Shown piece by piece: positions 34,997 through 44,796 of a stretch of 45,680 bases of DNA. The notes beneath the pieces were generated by a model. It did not search any database and was not told the origin of the DNA. It saw only the letters and a list, made by a program, of their open reading frames with translations. The position numbers and the translations under genes are program-made. How positions within the stretch are numbered: the stretch's first letter is position 1; every line of letters begins with the position of its first letter. The stretch is taken from assembly GCA_903924405.1 (NCBI GenBank), contig CAIYBH010000239.1, forward strand, positions 1 through 45,680, written 5' to 3'. Source of the DNA: an uncultured Planctomycetaceae bacterium. GTDB taxonomy: Bacteria; Planctomycetota; Planctomycetia; Planctomycetales; Planctomycetaceae.

Positions 34997-36042
34997 GCGT
35001 TCATTCCCGGGGGAAATGCCTCAAAGCAGATTATCGGACGTCATCGCCATTCTACGCGTGCCAGCGCATTCCCGGCAATCCGCAATCGATTGCAGCTATC
35101 CACACGTTGTCCTCCAGGCAAATCGCAGCATGGCCAGTGTGCAGTGCGGAAGGGGAACTCAACGACCTCGGTCTGCATCAGCTCTGCGTCAATGTAAGCT
35201 TGTGCGCCCGCGGCCGGAAGTGACTGTCGTTCGCGAAACGGTCCCACGACACCGCCCGGCTCCTTGATAGTAACGGCGAACAAAAAGGGAGCTTGAAGAT
35301 GCAGCCTCGCGGCGATCGGGCAGATGACCTCTTCAGCTGAAGTGAAATTGAAAATCCCGCCATCAATCGGAGTGTTTTCAAATTGATTTCTGACGAAAAT
35401 TCACAACAAACACTGCTCTCTGATGGGGTGTTTACTGGCGCCCGTGAAATCACTTGCAACTCTGTTGCTGCAGAACACGCCAGACGATCTCGCCCGTTAC
35501 ACGTTTGCCGGACATGGGCCCTCGTGACCATCCTGCCTGCACAAGTCCCTGGTTCACAGCGATCAACTCCGCGTGCGTCAGAGCGACATCAGGTCGTACT
35601 TCGTACGTCGGCGGTCTGGTGATCATGGAAAACACAGCAAGCATCAGGCAAACAGCTGTTTCGAACCAGGGGACTGAGTTGCGGCCTCGGTGCACCGTCA
35701 CAGCCCTCGCTAACGACTGAACAGGCATTGCATCCAACTCCCGCGAGGCTCGAAAACTAGCTCGCTACTCGAAGTAAGAACACGAGTTGTCCCTGGAACC
35801 TGCAGCACCTCAGCCTTTCACACAAGGTCGTTCAGTGCGTGATCGAACAAGCCAAACAAGAGCCCCTGTTGTGAATAACTTCACACGCCGTTCTCCTGCC
35901 ATCACACTCAAACGAAACCAGAGGAAATTTTGTTAAAAAAGACATTTTTTTGAATCCACGACTATGATCCCTGACAGCTCACACCCGTGACTCGCTTTTG
36001 GGTGCAAGCGGAATCTCAGAACAACCAAACGGAACGACAAAG
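34997..36042. other. 1-kb region with decayed gene fragments
   Basis: This region holds the minus-strand fragment listed at 35041-35400 and another weak minus frame (35450-35737, one hydrophobic segment). The last 120 bases are AT-rich with long T/A runs, as expected upstream of the 36043 gene. Confidence 0.45.
35041..35400 (-). pseudogene. 3' fragment of an unrecognised gene
   Basis: A protein-like minus-strand frame reads QFENTPIDGGIFNFTSAEEV, ICPIAARLHLQAPFLFAVTI, KEPGGVVGPFRERQSLP and onward to ALARVEWR, stop at 35041. It has no start codon at its upstream end, where a stop (TGA) and AT-rich sequence lie. I do not recognise the family. It is best read as a decayed or truncated gene. Confidence 0.4.
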
Positions 36043-38058
36043 ATGGAAATTCCAATAAAAGCCATCGCTTTTATCATTGCGATGGCAGGCCTCGCAACGG
36101 CGCAGGAAAAAGTAGCCAGGCCAGATATCATCGAGAGGGCGTACGAAACACTCAAGGGTAGCCGAGCCGGTGAGGAACGCGAGTTCGAGATCACACACGG
36201 TGTAAAAATAACCTTCTCCTGGTGCCCGCCGGGTGAGTTCATGATGGGGAGCCCACCATCCGAGGAGGGTAGGGAAAACAGAGAAGATCAGGCCAAAGTC
36301 ACCCTGAGCAAGGGCTTTTGGATCTCAAAAACCGAAGTGACCCAGTCGCATTGGGCGGCAGTGATGGGGAGCAATCCACTGGATGGCATCGGCCACTACG
36401 GCAAGCCTCACCCCGAAAAGAACAAAGGTCCCAGTCTCCCCATCGTGGGTGTCAGTTGGGAAGACGCCCAGGTGTTTATGGAAAAGGTTAATTCCACGCT
36501 TGGCAGCGAGGATGGCGGAAAGATGGCTTTGCCGACCGAAGCGCAGTATGAATACGCTGCGCGAGCGGGTGAGACAGGAATGTACCCCGGAGGCAGTCTT
36601 GATGAGGTGGCGTGGCACGATGGAAACAGCGGCGGTTATCCGAAGCCGGTAGGCAGCAAAAAGGCGAATGCCTGGGGACTGCATGATATGAACGGGAGTG
36701 CCTGGGAGTGGGTTCAGGATTGTTACTACGTGGAATTGCCGGGCGGAACGGATCCGATTGCGAACGAAATAGGTCTCGATCGGGTGATCCGGGGCGGTTG
36801 CTGGTTCAAGGAAGCCACCCGCTGCAGACTGGCGACCCGCAGTTATCGGTGGCAGGGGGCTAGTCAATGCTTCAGTATCGGGGTTCGGATTGTCCGCAAT
36901 AGCTGGCCGGTGGAGACTTCCAAGTCAGCCATCGACCCAGAGATCAAAGGTCAAAACGTCACAAAGGTCTCCTACCAGGGCCCTGAACTCGAGGAGTCGT
37001 TCGAGCAGATCGGCCCAAAGAGTTGGATGAGCGGGGACGTCGCATACATTGAGGTGAAAAGGAACGAGTGGAACGTTCACCTAAAGCGGGCCGCTGAAGT
37101 AGACGAGCGAGTGCAAATTGACCTTTCCGAAATGAAGATTCATTTTCGCGGTCAGGGGCCTAAAGAGGTGCTCCCGATCTTGAGCGCGTCAAAACAGGTT
37201 TCCGCAGCAGCCGAGGTGGCGATTGCAGCAATGCGTCCGAGCAGTGCTGAATCCTTAGAGGCAAAGGCGAATAACGGCATCACCAATAGCATGGGTATGA
37301 AGCTGGTGCCGATCGCCAGGGGAAAATTTCAGATGGGCTCGCTGTTTAGAGAAGAAGGTTACCGGCTCGCGGAGCAACGGCACGAAGTCACACTCACTCG
37401 GGACTACTACCTCGGCGCTTTCGAGGTCACTCAGGCCCAGTATTCGAAATTGATGGGCAACAACCCTGGTTACTTTCAAGGTGATCTGGTCGGTAACGTT
37501 GATAGCTCGAATCATCCCGTCGATCGGGTTTCGTGGGAGGACGCTGTCGAATTCTGCAAGAGGCTTTCGGAGTTGCCCGAGGAGCGGGCGGCCGGTCGAG
37601 TGTATCGGTTACCGACGGAGGCGGAGTGGGAGTACGCTTGCCGTGCTGGCAGTAACGCGCCGTTCGGATTTGGAGGGCTGGAATTAGTGGATGACTACGG
37701 CTGGTTCTCTTCGAACTGTAATGGCATATCGCAGCCGGTCGGCAGGAAGGATCCGAACGCGTGGGGGCTGTATGACATGCACGGCAATGTGATGGAATGG
37801 TGCAGCGACTGGGCCGGTGACTACCCGGAGGGCGCGGTCAGCGATCCCACCGGCCCAAAGGAGGGCTACAGCCGAATGATCCGTGGCGGTGCCTGGTTGA
37901 CGCCCGCAGTGTTGGGCAAGTCAGGGAATCGAGCTTTTCATTTCCCTCCAGACACTCGCTCCGACTACGTCGGCTTCCGCGTGGCCCTGAGTTCCTCAGA
38001 AATTTCCAACCAGCCGGAGTCGTCGCAAGACGAGTCAAGCGGAGGCGGGCGAAACTGA
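36043..38058 (+). CDS. Exported protein with two FGE-sulfatase-like domains
   Basis: This encodes 671 residues with a signal peptide (MEIPIKAIAFIIAMAGLATA). Domain 1 (about 50-290) and domain 2 (about 420-660) are both formylglycine-generating-enzyme-like (SUMF1/C-type-lectin fold). Each has the MGS, TEVTQ/FEVTQ, VSWEDA, LPTEA-YEYA-RAG, NAWGL-DM and G-WEW/MEW elements. Domain 1 ends RVIRGGCWFKEATRCRLATR. Domain 2 ends RMIRGGAWLTPAVLGKSGNR and lacks cysteine there. The true FGE dyad is not clearly present, so binding or a different activity is more likely than sulfatase activation. The linker (300-400) has a segment with HVNLKRAAEV-like and SEMKIHFRGQ-like features. Codon use is less GC-biased than neighbours, hinting at transfer. 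An ATG at 35998 is unsupported. A strong terminator lies at 38152. Confidence 0.88.
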   Translation: MEIPIKAIAFIIAMAGLATAQEKVARPDIIERAYETLKGSRAGEEREFEITHGVKITFSWCPPGEFMMGSPPSEEGRENREDQAKVTLSKGFWISKTEVTQSHWAAVMGSNPLDGIGHYGKPHPEKNKGPSLPIVGVSWEDAQVFMEKVNSTLGSEDGGKMALPTEAQYEYAARAGETGMYPGGSLDEVAWHDGNSGGYPKPVGSKKANAWGLHDMNGSAWEWVQDCYYVELPGGTDPIANEIGLDRVIRGGCWFKEATRCRLATRSYRWQGASQCFSIGVRIVRNSWPVETSKSAIDPEIKGQNVTKVSYQGPELEESFEQIGPKSWMSGDVAYIEVKRNEWNVHLKRAAEVDERVQIDLSEMKIHFRGQGPKEVLPILSASKQVSAAAEVAIAAMRPSSAESLEAKANNGITNSMGMKLVPIARGKFQMGSLFREEGYRLAEQRHEVTLTRDYYLGAFEVTQAQYSKLMGNNPGYFQGDLVGNVDSSNHPVDRVSWEDAVEFCKRLSELPEERAAGRVYRLPTEAEWEYACRAGSNAPFGFGGLELVDDYGWFSSNCNGISQPVGRKDPNAWGLYDMHGNVMEWCSDWAGDYPEGAVSDPTGPKEGYSRMIRGGAWLTPAVLGKSGNRAFHFPPDTRSDYVGFRVALSSSEISNQPESSQDESSGGGRN

Positions 38059-38151
38059 CCCGATTACCTCCCCAAACAAGAAGTAAACCGGAGACAGTCG
38101 ACTTATTGAGGTTTTTCAGCCTCGCGAGCAAGGTCAGCCGCCTCCACGCAT

Positions 38152-38186
38152 GCCAGTTTGCGATGACTCGCAAACTGGCGTTTTTT
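38152..38186 (+). terminator. Intrinsic terminator after the FGE-like gene
   Basis: GCCAGTTTGCGA (38152-38163) pairs with TCGCAAACTGGC (38168-38179), followed by T6. Confidence 0.95.
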
Positions 38187-38373
38187 GAGTTTCTTTATCG
38201 TCCCCGACCTCATTTCGCCAGGCCACTCCTGCCGTCGCTTACCATGTCCCGCTCTCCTGCCGATAATCCCGTTGCGCTGTGATGCCCCCAATCACATTTG
38301 AACCGCCTCGATTATCATAATGACGCCTCGGTCAGCAGAACTCACCGCCCCCACTCCAGGCCGCAGCGAGTCT

Positions 38374-38826
38374 ATGACAGAATTCGATCTCATCGTGGTT
38401 GGTTCCGATACCGCCGGCTGTGCTGTGGCGCGGCGACTGGTAGAACGCACGGACCTGAACTGTCTGCTCATTGAGGCCGGCCCCGTCTACCCAAGCTGGG
38501 CGCTGAATGCACCACTGGCAAGCCTCCGCTTACGAAAACACTGGTCATGGCCCGCGGAAACTGTTCCCCAGGAACATCTGCTGGGCTGGAGAATTGAACT
38601 CCCGATGGGGCGAGTTGCCGGAGGAAGGTCCGCGATCAACGCTATGATCGCTGTCCCCGGACCTGCAGCGGATTTGGACCAATGGACTGCCAACGGTTGC
38701 CCTGGCTGGGCATGGAATGATCTGCAGCCCGGCCTCGAACGGGCTGCGTCCCGATTCGGAAACCTGCGGTTTTTTCCCGGTATTGCAACAGAACGTGCGC
38801 TGCGATGTCTACCAAGTTCTGCATGA
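38374..38826 (+). pseudogene. Truncated GMC oxidoreductase
   Basis: About 150 residues match the N-terminal FAD-binding domain of glucose-methanol-choline oxidoreductases: DLIVVGSDTAGCAVARRLVE, LNCLLIEAGP, GRVAGGRSAINAMIAVPG and LDQWTANGCPGWAWNDL. Full members are about 500-560 residues; this frame stops after the first quarter. The following 390 bases carry no other GMC motif in any frame I checked, so most of the gene is lost. The dinucleotide loop reads GSDTAG instead of the usual GSGSAG. The ATG at 38374 starts just before the FAD strand. The gene is almost certainly non-functional. Confidence 0.8.
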
Positions 38827-39220
38827 AACCAGAAGGCGCGTGTCCAACCAGCAACTCAGACTGCTCAGCCGACAGACCATTCCCGTCGACCCCGCCCAAC
38901 AGCCCACGTTTGTCGAGTGTTCATTGGATTTCACGAGTCGACAGCGATCCATTTTTTCTCTGACACTCACGTGCCACAGAGTCAATTCTGCAGCACGCTA
39001 AACGGCAGACCAGCAAGTTCATCAGGTGGCGGAATCCTGAACAATCTCAGCCCCACTGGCAGTGAACTAAAGACGCAATCTCTGATCCTCCAGTTCACAA
39101 CTCACCTTGGCAGCAGCCCGGTTACCTGCAGAGCCCCACAGGAGTGCCCGTCAGATTTGAATCTGCGAAGTACGCCACCGACTTCCCGAAAACAGGTTGC
39201 TGCGGAAAATCCACCAGAGA
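38827..39220. other. Debris downstream of GMC fragment
   Basis: No supported gene. Weak plus-strand frames (to 39001 and 39231) show no family features. Confidence 0.4.
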
Positions 39221-40312
39221 TCAGACATTAAACAGGAAGTGACAAATATCCCCGTCCTGCATCACGTATGACTTTCCTTCCACTCGCAACTTCCCCGCCG
39301 CTCGAATTTCCTTCTCAGACTTGTATGTCTCCAGATCCTCCAGCGTGTAAACTTCGCAGCGAATGAACCCTCGCTCAAAGTCACTGTGGATCACACCAGC
39401 GGCCTGGGGCGCGGTGGCACCAATCGGAATCGTCCATGCCCGAACTTCCTTCTCGCCCGCTGTGAAATAGCTCTGCAGGCCCAGCGTGCGATACGTGGCC
39501 CGCGCAAGTGGCCCAAGCCCCGGCTCTTTCAGCCCCACAGACAATAACATTTCATTTCTGTCGGCCTCATCGAGTTCGGCCAACTCCGCTTCCAGCCGCG
39601 CACAGATCGGTACGACCGAAGCACCATTGGTCGCCGCGTAATCGCGCACCTGCTGCACCAGCTGGCCTTGTCCATCAAGATCATCTTCAGCCACGTTGGC
39701 AACAAATAACACCGGTTTTGCAGTCATCAGTCCAATCGCACTGACAACCGTCTTCTCGTCCTCGCTGAAGTCACAGGTTCGAAGCGGCTTGCCGGAATTG
39801 ATCCACTCCTGACACTTCTCCATAACCGTGGCCCGTAATCGAGCCTCCTTGTCGCCACTCTTCGCAGATCGCTGAGCCTTCGGAAGCGAATTCTCAAGGG
39901 TCTGCATATCCGAAAGCATCAGCTCCGTTTCAATGGTCTCGATGTCTGAAAGCGGATTGACCCCGCCGCCCACATGCGTGATGTCATCGTCCACAAAACA
40001 TCGCACCACCTGGAGTATCGCGTCGACTTCACGAATATGACTGAGAAACTTGTTGCCCAGCCCTTCGCCCTCACTGGCCCCCTTGACGATCCCGGCAATG
40101 TCCACAAGCTTCAATGCGGCAGGAATCACTTTCTGCGGCGGAATCCACTTCGTAATCCGATGAAGTCGCTCGTCGGGAACGCTGACCACACCTTCATTGG
40201 GCTCAATCGTACAAAACGGATAATTCGCACTCTGCGCCGCCGTGGAACAGGTGAGTGCGTTAAACAAAGTGCTCTTGCCGACATTCGGCAGGCCGACAAT
40301 TCCGGCTTCCAT
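39221..40312 (-). CDS. ychF: Redox-regulated ATPase/GTPase YchF (Obg family)
   Basis: This 363-residue P-loop nucleotidase of the YchF/OLA1 subfamily is associated with ribosomes and oxidative-stress control, and usually prefers ATP. It has [15 protein letters not shown] (Walker A, residues 6-20), then [20 protein letters not shown] (G3 region), FVANVAEDD (the altered G4 NxxE) and a C-terminal TGS-like domain including [28 protein letters not shown] and [15 protein letters not shown]. The ATG at 40312 starts right at MEAGIVG; the open frame 75 codons further upstream is not protein-like. Length is normal for the family. Confidence 0.96.
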   Translation of the reverse strand: MEAGIVGLPNVGKSTLFNALTCSTAAQSANYPFCTIEPNEGVVSVPDERLHRITKWIPPQKVIPAALKLVDIAGIVKGASEGEGLGNKFLSHIREVDAILQVVRCFVDDDITHVGGGVNPLSDIETIETELMLSDMQTLENSLPKAQRSAKSGDKEARLRATVMEKCQEWINSGKPLRTCDFSEDEKTVVSAIGLMTAKPVLFVANVAEDDLDGQGQLVQQVRDYAATNGASVVPICARLEAELAELDEADRNEMLLSVGLKEPGLGPLARATYRTLGLQSYFTAGEKEVRAWTIPIGATAPQAAGVIHSDFERGFIRCEVYTLEDLETYKSEKEIRAAGKLRVEGKSYVMQDGDICHFLFNV

Positions 40313-40581
40313 GAGTCGATTTCCAGAGTTGAAACGTAAAGATGGAGGTTTCGCGTATGCGGCAGAGTGTACCAGGTTTCCAGCAGACGCGCACATCATC
40401 CCGGTCAATTTCCCACGGCAGAACACGGGAAAACCACAGAGGACCGATTTCCGGGGTCTCCGAGCCAGGGCTGCATCACGGCGTTTGCCGTCCTCCCCGA
40501 CCACAATCAAACCACGACGGAGGCCGCAGGAACACAATCGGCACCTTACCCCACCGGGGCATCAACGCATCAGCCACCAAA

Positions 40582-42000
40582 TCAACGCTTTAGTTCGTAC
40601 TCTTTGATCTTCCGGTAAAGAGTACGCTCGCCAATCTCCAGCATTCGTGAGGCCTCTTCCCGATTGCCGTCGGTCAACTCAAGTGCCCGCAGAATATAGT
40701 ACTTCTCGACTTCCGTCATTGGCTTGCCAATCAACGAGTCAGATCCCCCCGCTGCGTCCACGTCAGGCTCAGGAATCTGATCCCGAACCAGCACTGAAAT
40801 CTCCGGAGGCAGTCCATCAATGTCAAGGATTCCATCGGAATCAAGCACTAGCATGCGTTCGATGACATTCTTCAACTGACGGATATTCCCAGGCCAGTGA
40901 TAGGCCAGCAGGGCCTTTCGAGCAGCACGTGAAAATCCCTGCACTTCCCGACCCATCTTGCGCGACATCTCACGCAGAAAATGCTCCATCAGCAGCGGAA
41001 TGTCGCCCTGACGCTCTCGCAACGGTGGCAGATAGATTGTGACCACGTTCAGTCGGTAATAAAGATCCTCCCGAAACTTCCCGTCTTCCACATTCTTCTG
41101 CAGATCCGCGTTGGTCGCTGCGACCAGTCGCACATTAATCGGCAACTCGTCGTTGGCCCCCAGACGCGTGATCTTGCGATCTTCCAGAACACGCAGCAGC
41201 TTCACCTGAGTATCCATGGGCATCTCGCCCACTTCATCAAGGAACAATGTCCCTCCATTGGCATGCTCAAATTTCCCGATGCGCCGCCCCTGGGCACCAG
41301 TGAACGCTCCCGCTTCATGCCCGAACAGCTCACTCTCAAGGATGCTGTCCGGGAGCGCTGAAATGTTGAGCGGCACAAAGGCTTTGTTCTTCCGAGGACT
41401 GTTCTGGTGCAGAGCGCGCGCGACCAGCTCCTTCCCCGTACCATTCTCACCCTGGATCAGCACCGTAATGTCGGTCGGCGCTACGTTTTTCAGGATCTCC
41501 ACGATGGAGTGCATCTGGGGGCTGGTTCCGATGACACCCTCAAATCCGAATCGCTCGTCCAGCGACCGCCGCAGTTCCGCATTTCTTCGAATCAGACGCA
41601 GCCGCGCAGAAGCCTTTTCCACCGCCGAACGCAACTCGCCAATATCCAGCGGTTTTGTCAGATATGTGTAGGCTCCGTGCTGCATGGCGGTCACCGCAGA
41701 GTGAATCGATCCGTGCCCCGTCAGCACAATCACTTCCGCGTCCGGTAACTCCTCTTTGGCAAGCCGCAGAATCTCCAGACCATCAATCTCACCCATGCGG
41801 AGATCCGTGACGATCACGTCCCAGGATTCAGCATGAATCATCTGCGCACCACGTTCACCCGAACCGGCCACTCGACAATCACAGTTGATTCTCTGAAGCG
41901 CTTCGGCCACCGCCTGAGCATGGCCTTCGTCGTCATCGACGATCAGCACCCGCACAGGAATTGTGGAAAGGTCCGCGGTTTCACTCTTGGGGTCTGCCAT
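40582..42000 (-). CDS. NtrC-type sigma-54-dependent response regulator
   Basis: This 472-residue enhancer-binding protein activates sigma-54 promoters after phosphorylation. The receiver domain (16-130) has VLIVDDDEG and phospho-acceptor D66 in VIVTDLRMG. The AAA+ domain (about 148-380) has Walker [15 protein letters not shown] (the sigma-54 contact loop), Walker [14 protein letters not shown] and the R-finger region [15 protein letters not shown]. The C terminus is a Fis-type HTH ([19 protein letters not shown]). GAGGATTC precedes the ATG. No sensor kinase is adjacent, so its partner lies elsewhere. Target genes are unknown. Confidence 0.95.
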   Translation of the reverse strand: MADPKSETADLSTIPVRVLIVDDDEGHAQAVAEALQRINCDCRVAGSGERGAQMIHAESWDVIVTDLRMGEIDGLEILRLAKEELPDAEVIVLTGHGSIHSAVTAMQHGAYTYLTKPLDIGELRSAVEKASARLRLIRRNAELRRSLDERFGFEGVIGTSPQMHSIVEILKNVAPTDITVLIQGENGTGKELVARALHQNSPRKNKAFVPLNISALPDSILESELFGHEAGAFTGAQGRRIGKFEHANGGTLFLDEVGEMPMDTQVKLLRVLEDRKITRLGANDELPINVRLVAATNADLQKNVEDGKFREDLYYRLNVVTIYLPPLRERQGDIPLLMEHFLREMSRKMGREVQGFSRAARKALLAYHWPGNIRQLKNVIERMLVLDSDGILDIDGLPPEISVLVRDQIPEPDVDAAGGSDSLIGKPMTEVEKYYILRALELTDGNREEASRMLEIGERTLYRKIKEYELKR

Positions 42001-42396
42001 GAATCCTCAAACTCATCTCGAATTAAGTCACTCCAGCCGGGCGCCGTCTTCGTCCCGCACTTCGGTCGTTCGACCGCCGCCCCGACCCTGCTCCGCAAAC
42101 ACCGCCCACAACCCCGGCTGCACGGCCCCGAACACCATTCAAAACAGCATCACCCTGACAGACTTCCGATTCAGTGTGATGCCATTTCTACTCGTACTCG
42201 ACAGATGACAAGCTGGCTGGCAAAAAGCCTAGTCAGTTTGCGGCAAAATTCAAAACGCCAGCCGCAGATTTGCAGGAGTCCCTGAAAAATTCAGTAACTT
42301 GAGGCGGCCACGGGGGCCAGTTCCGTCGTTCCGACCCCGCGTTCCAACCACACAACTGAAATCCCAGGAGTTGAATAATGCGACAAACTCTCCAGT
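42001..42396. other. Intergenic between NtrC regulator and xylulokinase
   Basis: About 400 bases on which both flanking genes are minus-strand. No gene, hairpin or clear -24/-12 sigma-54 promoter was recognised; it should hold the promoter of the regulator. Confidence 0.45.
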
Positions 42397-43929
42397 CTAT
42401 CGCAGCAGCGACTGGATCGCGGCAAAATCCGATTTCAATGAACGATACAACTGCTGATACACCGGCCAGGCAGCGTTGTAGCTTCTGATAGCAGCCGCCT
42501 TCCCGGGCGTCCGAGTTACTACGGAAATCGTCGCCTTACAGGCTTCTTCAATCGACTTGAAGGCCCCGGTTCCCGCCGCTGCCAGTAACGCAACCCCATA
42601 GGCCGGCCCCTCCGAGGCATTGATCGTTACGACCGACTGGCCATAAATGTCCGCCTGCATTTGTCGCCAGAATGGACTACGGGCACCACCACCGGACAAT
42701 CGAATCTCCCGAATCGGGATGTTCATCTGACGGATAATCTCCAGCGTGTCCCGCATCGCAAACGTCGCACCCTCCATCACCGAACGTGCCAAATGCCCCT
42801 TGCCGTGACGCAGACTCAGGCCAATCCAGCACCCCCGCGCATGAGGATCCGCATGCGGAGTCCGCTCGCCCGAAAGATAGGGCAGAAAAAACAAGCCCTC
42901 GCTACCAACCGGAGCACCAGCGGCCTCCGCCGTAATCAGCTCGTAAGGGTCCACCTTCTGCTTCTTTGCCTGTGAGACCTCCTCCTGACACAATTGATTC
43001 CTGAACCACTGCAGGCTGCCACCGGCCGACAAAACACACCCCATCACATGCCACTTGCCCCGAACAGCATGACAAAATGTGTGCAGCCGCCCCTCCGGAT
43101 CGACCTGAACTTCATCGCTGTGAGCAAAAACAACGCCACTCGTTCCCATCGTGGCAGACACCACGCCCCGCCCAACAATCCCATTCCCGATCGCACTCGC
43201 GGCCTGATCCCCACCTCCGCCAACAATCGGAATTCCCGCCCGCAATCCCATCAGCTTCGCAGCGGACTCCGTCAGTACCCCCGTAATGTCCTCGCTCTCG
43301 TAAACGCGAGGCAAGAGTCCTGAATCAAGGTCCAGCCGCTCCAGCAGTTGCGATGACCACTTTCGATTCACCACGTCCAGCAATAACGTCCCTGAGGCAT
43401 CACTGACCTCAGTCGCAAAGTCACCAGTCAGACAAAACCTCACATAGTCCTTGGGAAGCAACACCTGCACCGTGCGATCAAAATTTCTCTTTTCACGGTT
43501 TCGAAGCCACAGAATCTTTGGAGCAGTAAAGCCGGTGAGCGCCGGATTAGCCACCATCCCGATCAATGCCGCTCGACCACCAGCCCTCGCCTCAATCTCC
43601 TGACACTCCGCCACGGTCCGCTGGTCATTCCACAGCAAAGCCGGCCGAATAACCGAATGAGTTTTGTCCAGAAACACACTGCCGTGCATCTGACCGCTTA
43701 ACCCAATCCCACCAACCTCCGCAGGCTTCAACTTCGCCGACTTCATGACCTTCCTGACAGACTCCACCACGGCCTTCCACCAGTGCGAGGGCTCCTGCTC
43801 CGACCAACCCGGCCGCGGACTGCTCAACGGATACTCAACCGTCGCCGATGCCAGAATCACACCGTCGTCCCGCATTGCCAGCGTCTTGGTGCCACTGGTA
43901 CCAATATCTATTCCCAGAAAAACCGGCAT
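42397..43929 (-). CDS. xylB: Xylulokinase
   Basis: This 510-residue FGGY-family kinase is predicted to phosphorylate D-xylulose to xylulose-5-phosphate for the pentose phosphate pathway. The N terminus has [15 protein letters not shown] (phosphate-1 loop), then [17 protein letters not shown] (the xylulokinase-type SGQMHG). The C-terminal lobe shows [29 protein letters not shown] and [15 protein letters not shown] (adenosine site). The SGQMHG motif separates it from glycerol and gluconate kinases. The start at 43929 has TGGAG upstream; 17 more codons to 43980 are unsupported. No xylose isomerase gene is adjacent. Length and motifs are normal. Confidence 0.92.
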   Translation of the reverse strand: MPVFLGIDIGTSGTKTLAMRDDGVILASATVEYPLSSPRPGWSEQEPSHWWKAVVESVRKVMKSAKLKPAEVGGIGLSGQMHGSVFLDKTHSVIRPALLWNDQRTVAECQEIEARAGGRAALIGMVANPALTGFTAPKILWLRNREKRNFDRTVQVLLPKDYVRFCLTGDFATEVSDASGTLLLDVVNRKWSSQLLERLDLDSGLLPRVYESEDITGVLTESAAKLMGLRAGIPIVGGGGDQAASAIGNGIVGRGVVSATMGTSGVVFAHSDEVQVDPEGRLHTFCHAVRGKWHVMGCVLSAGGSLQWFRNQLCQEEVSQAKKQKVDPYELITAEAAGAPVGSEGLFFLPYLSGERTPHADPHARGCWIGLSLRHGKGHLARSVMEGATFAMRDTLEIIRQMNIPIREIRLSGGGARSPFWRQMQADIYGQSVVTINASEGPAYGVALLAAAGTGAFKSIEEACKATISVVTRTPGKAAAIRSYNAAWPVYQQLYRSLKSDFAAIQSLLR

Positions 43930-44106
43930 GAACGAATGCTCCAGAAAATCGCAACGAAGAATCAACGAAGCCGATGTCACTCAATCAGGCAAAGACACTC
44001 CCCGGATCTTATCGACCAGGAACCAATAACGGAATACTTCCACTATGGCCGACACACAACGACCGTTGCACCAGAAACACGCACGAAACCCGCCGCGACG
44101 CAATCG

Positions 44107-44667
44107 CTAACCCTCGCCCCCAACACCGCTGTTCCGATCAATCCAGTCGCACAACTCTGCCGTTTCACTGAACACGGACACAAGAGCCCGACATCGTGCC
44201 GACAGAAAACCACATGCCAGCATGCGATCCATCAACTCCACCAACCCATCATACAGCCCGCAGGTGTTCAGAATCGCGACAGGATGATCATGCAACTCCA
44301 GCTGCGCCCACGTGGTTGCCTCAAAAAACTCCTCCATCGTCCCAAACCCACCCGGCAACGCGACATACACATCCGACAACACATGCATCTGCGACTTGCG
44401 CTCATGCATATCCCGAGTGACCCGCATGTCCGCAACCCCGGAATGCATCAACTCCGGCCGCGCCAGATGCTCCGTGATCACACCAACCACACGCCCCCCA
44501 TGGGCCAATGCCGCATCCGCAAGCACCCCCATCATCCCGGTACTGCCGCCGCCGTAAACCAGAACATGCCCCCGCAGCGCCAAATACCGCCCAACATCCT
44601 CCGCCGCCTCCACAAACTCCACCCGATCCCCAGCCTTCGACCCACAAAATACACAAACATTCAACAT
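44107..44667 (-). CDS. LOG-family (TIGR00730) phosphoribohydrolase-like protein
   Basis: This 186-residue Rossmann-type protein is of the LOG/YvdD group, which cleaves nucleoside 5'-monophosphates, including cytokinin ribotides, to base and ribose-5-phosphate. Key elements are CVFCGSKAG at the N terminus, LVYGGGSTGMMGVLADAAL, RDMHERKSQM (the conserved R and K) and ALPGGFGTMEEFFEA (PGGxGTxxE signature). The start at 44667 follows GGGGGGTGG. Whether the physiological substrate is a cytokinin or a general nucleotide is not known from sequence. It diverges from the transposase gene at 44797. Confidence 0.93.
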   Translation of the reverse strand: MLNVCVFCGSKAGDRVEFVEAAEDVGRYLALRGHVLVYGGGSTGMMGVLADAALAHGGRVVGVITEHLARPELMHSGVADMRVTRDMHERKSQMHVLSDVYVALPGGFGTMEEFFEATTWAQLELHDHPVAILNTCGLYDGLVELMDRMLACGFLSARCRALVSVFSETAELCDWIDRNSGVGGEG

Positions 44668-44710
44668 AACCACCCCCCTAATCAGACCCATAAACACTCA
44701 GTGAACACTA

Positions 44711-44735
44711 TCAGGTGCCAGGCACCTTGACAAAC
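44711..44735. repeat. Palindromic REP-type element before the transposase
   Basis: TCAGGTGCCAGGCACCTTGA contains the perfect palindrome GGTGCC-A-GGCACC (44714-44726). It lies 70 bases before the start of the transposase gene and shares its core with the repeat cluster at 12846-13093 (GGTGCCATGCAC). Confidence 0.8.
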
Positions 44736-44796
44736 ATTCGCAGAGATTTTACGCTTTGTCGGAACTGGACGCCCCGGACCTTTGAAGGCCATTTCC

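Noticed and set aside
40313..40537. 75-codon upstream extension of ychF
   Set aside because: YchF proteins begin at the P-loop; the extension is not protein-like.
42001..42396. Sigma-54 promoter near the NtrC-type regulator
   Set aside because: No TGGCAC-N5-TTGC pattern was found that I could defend.
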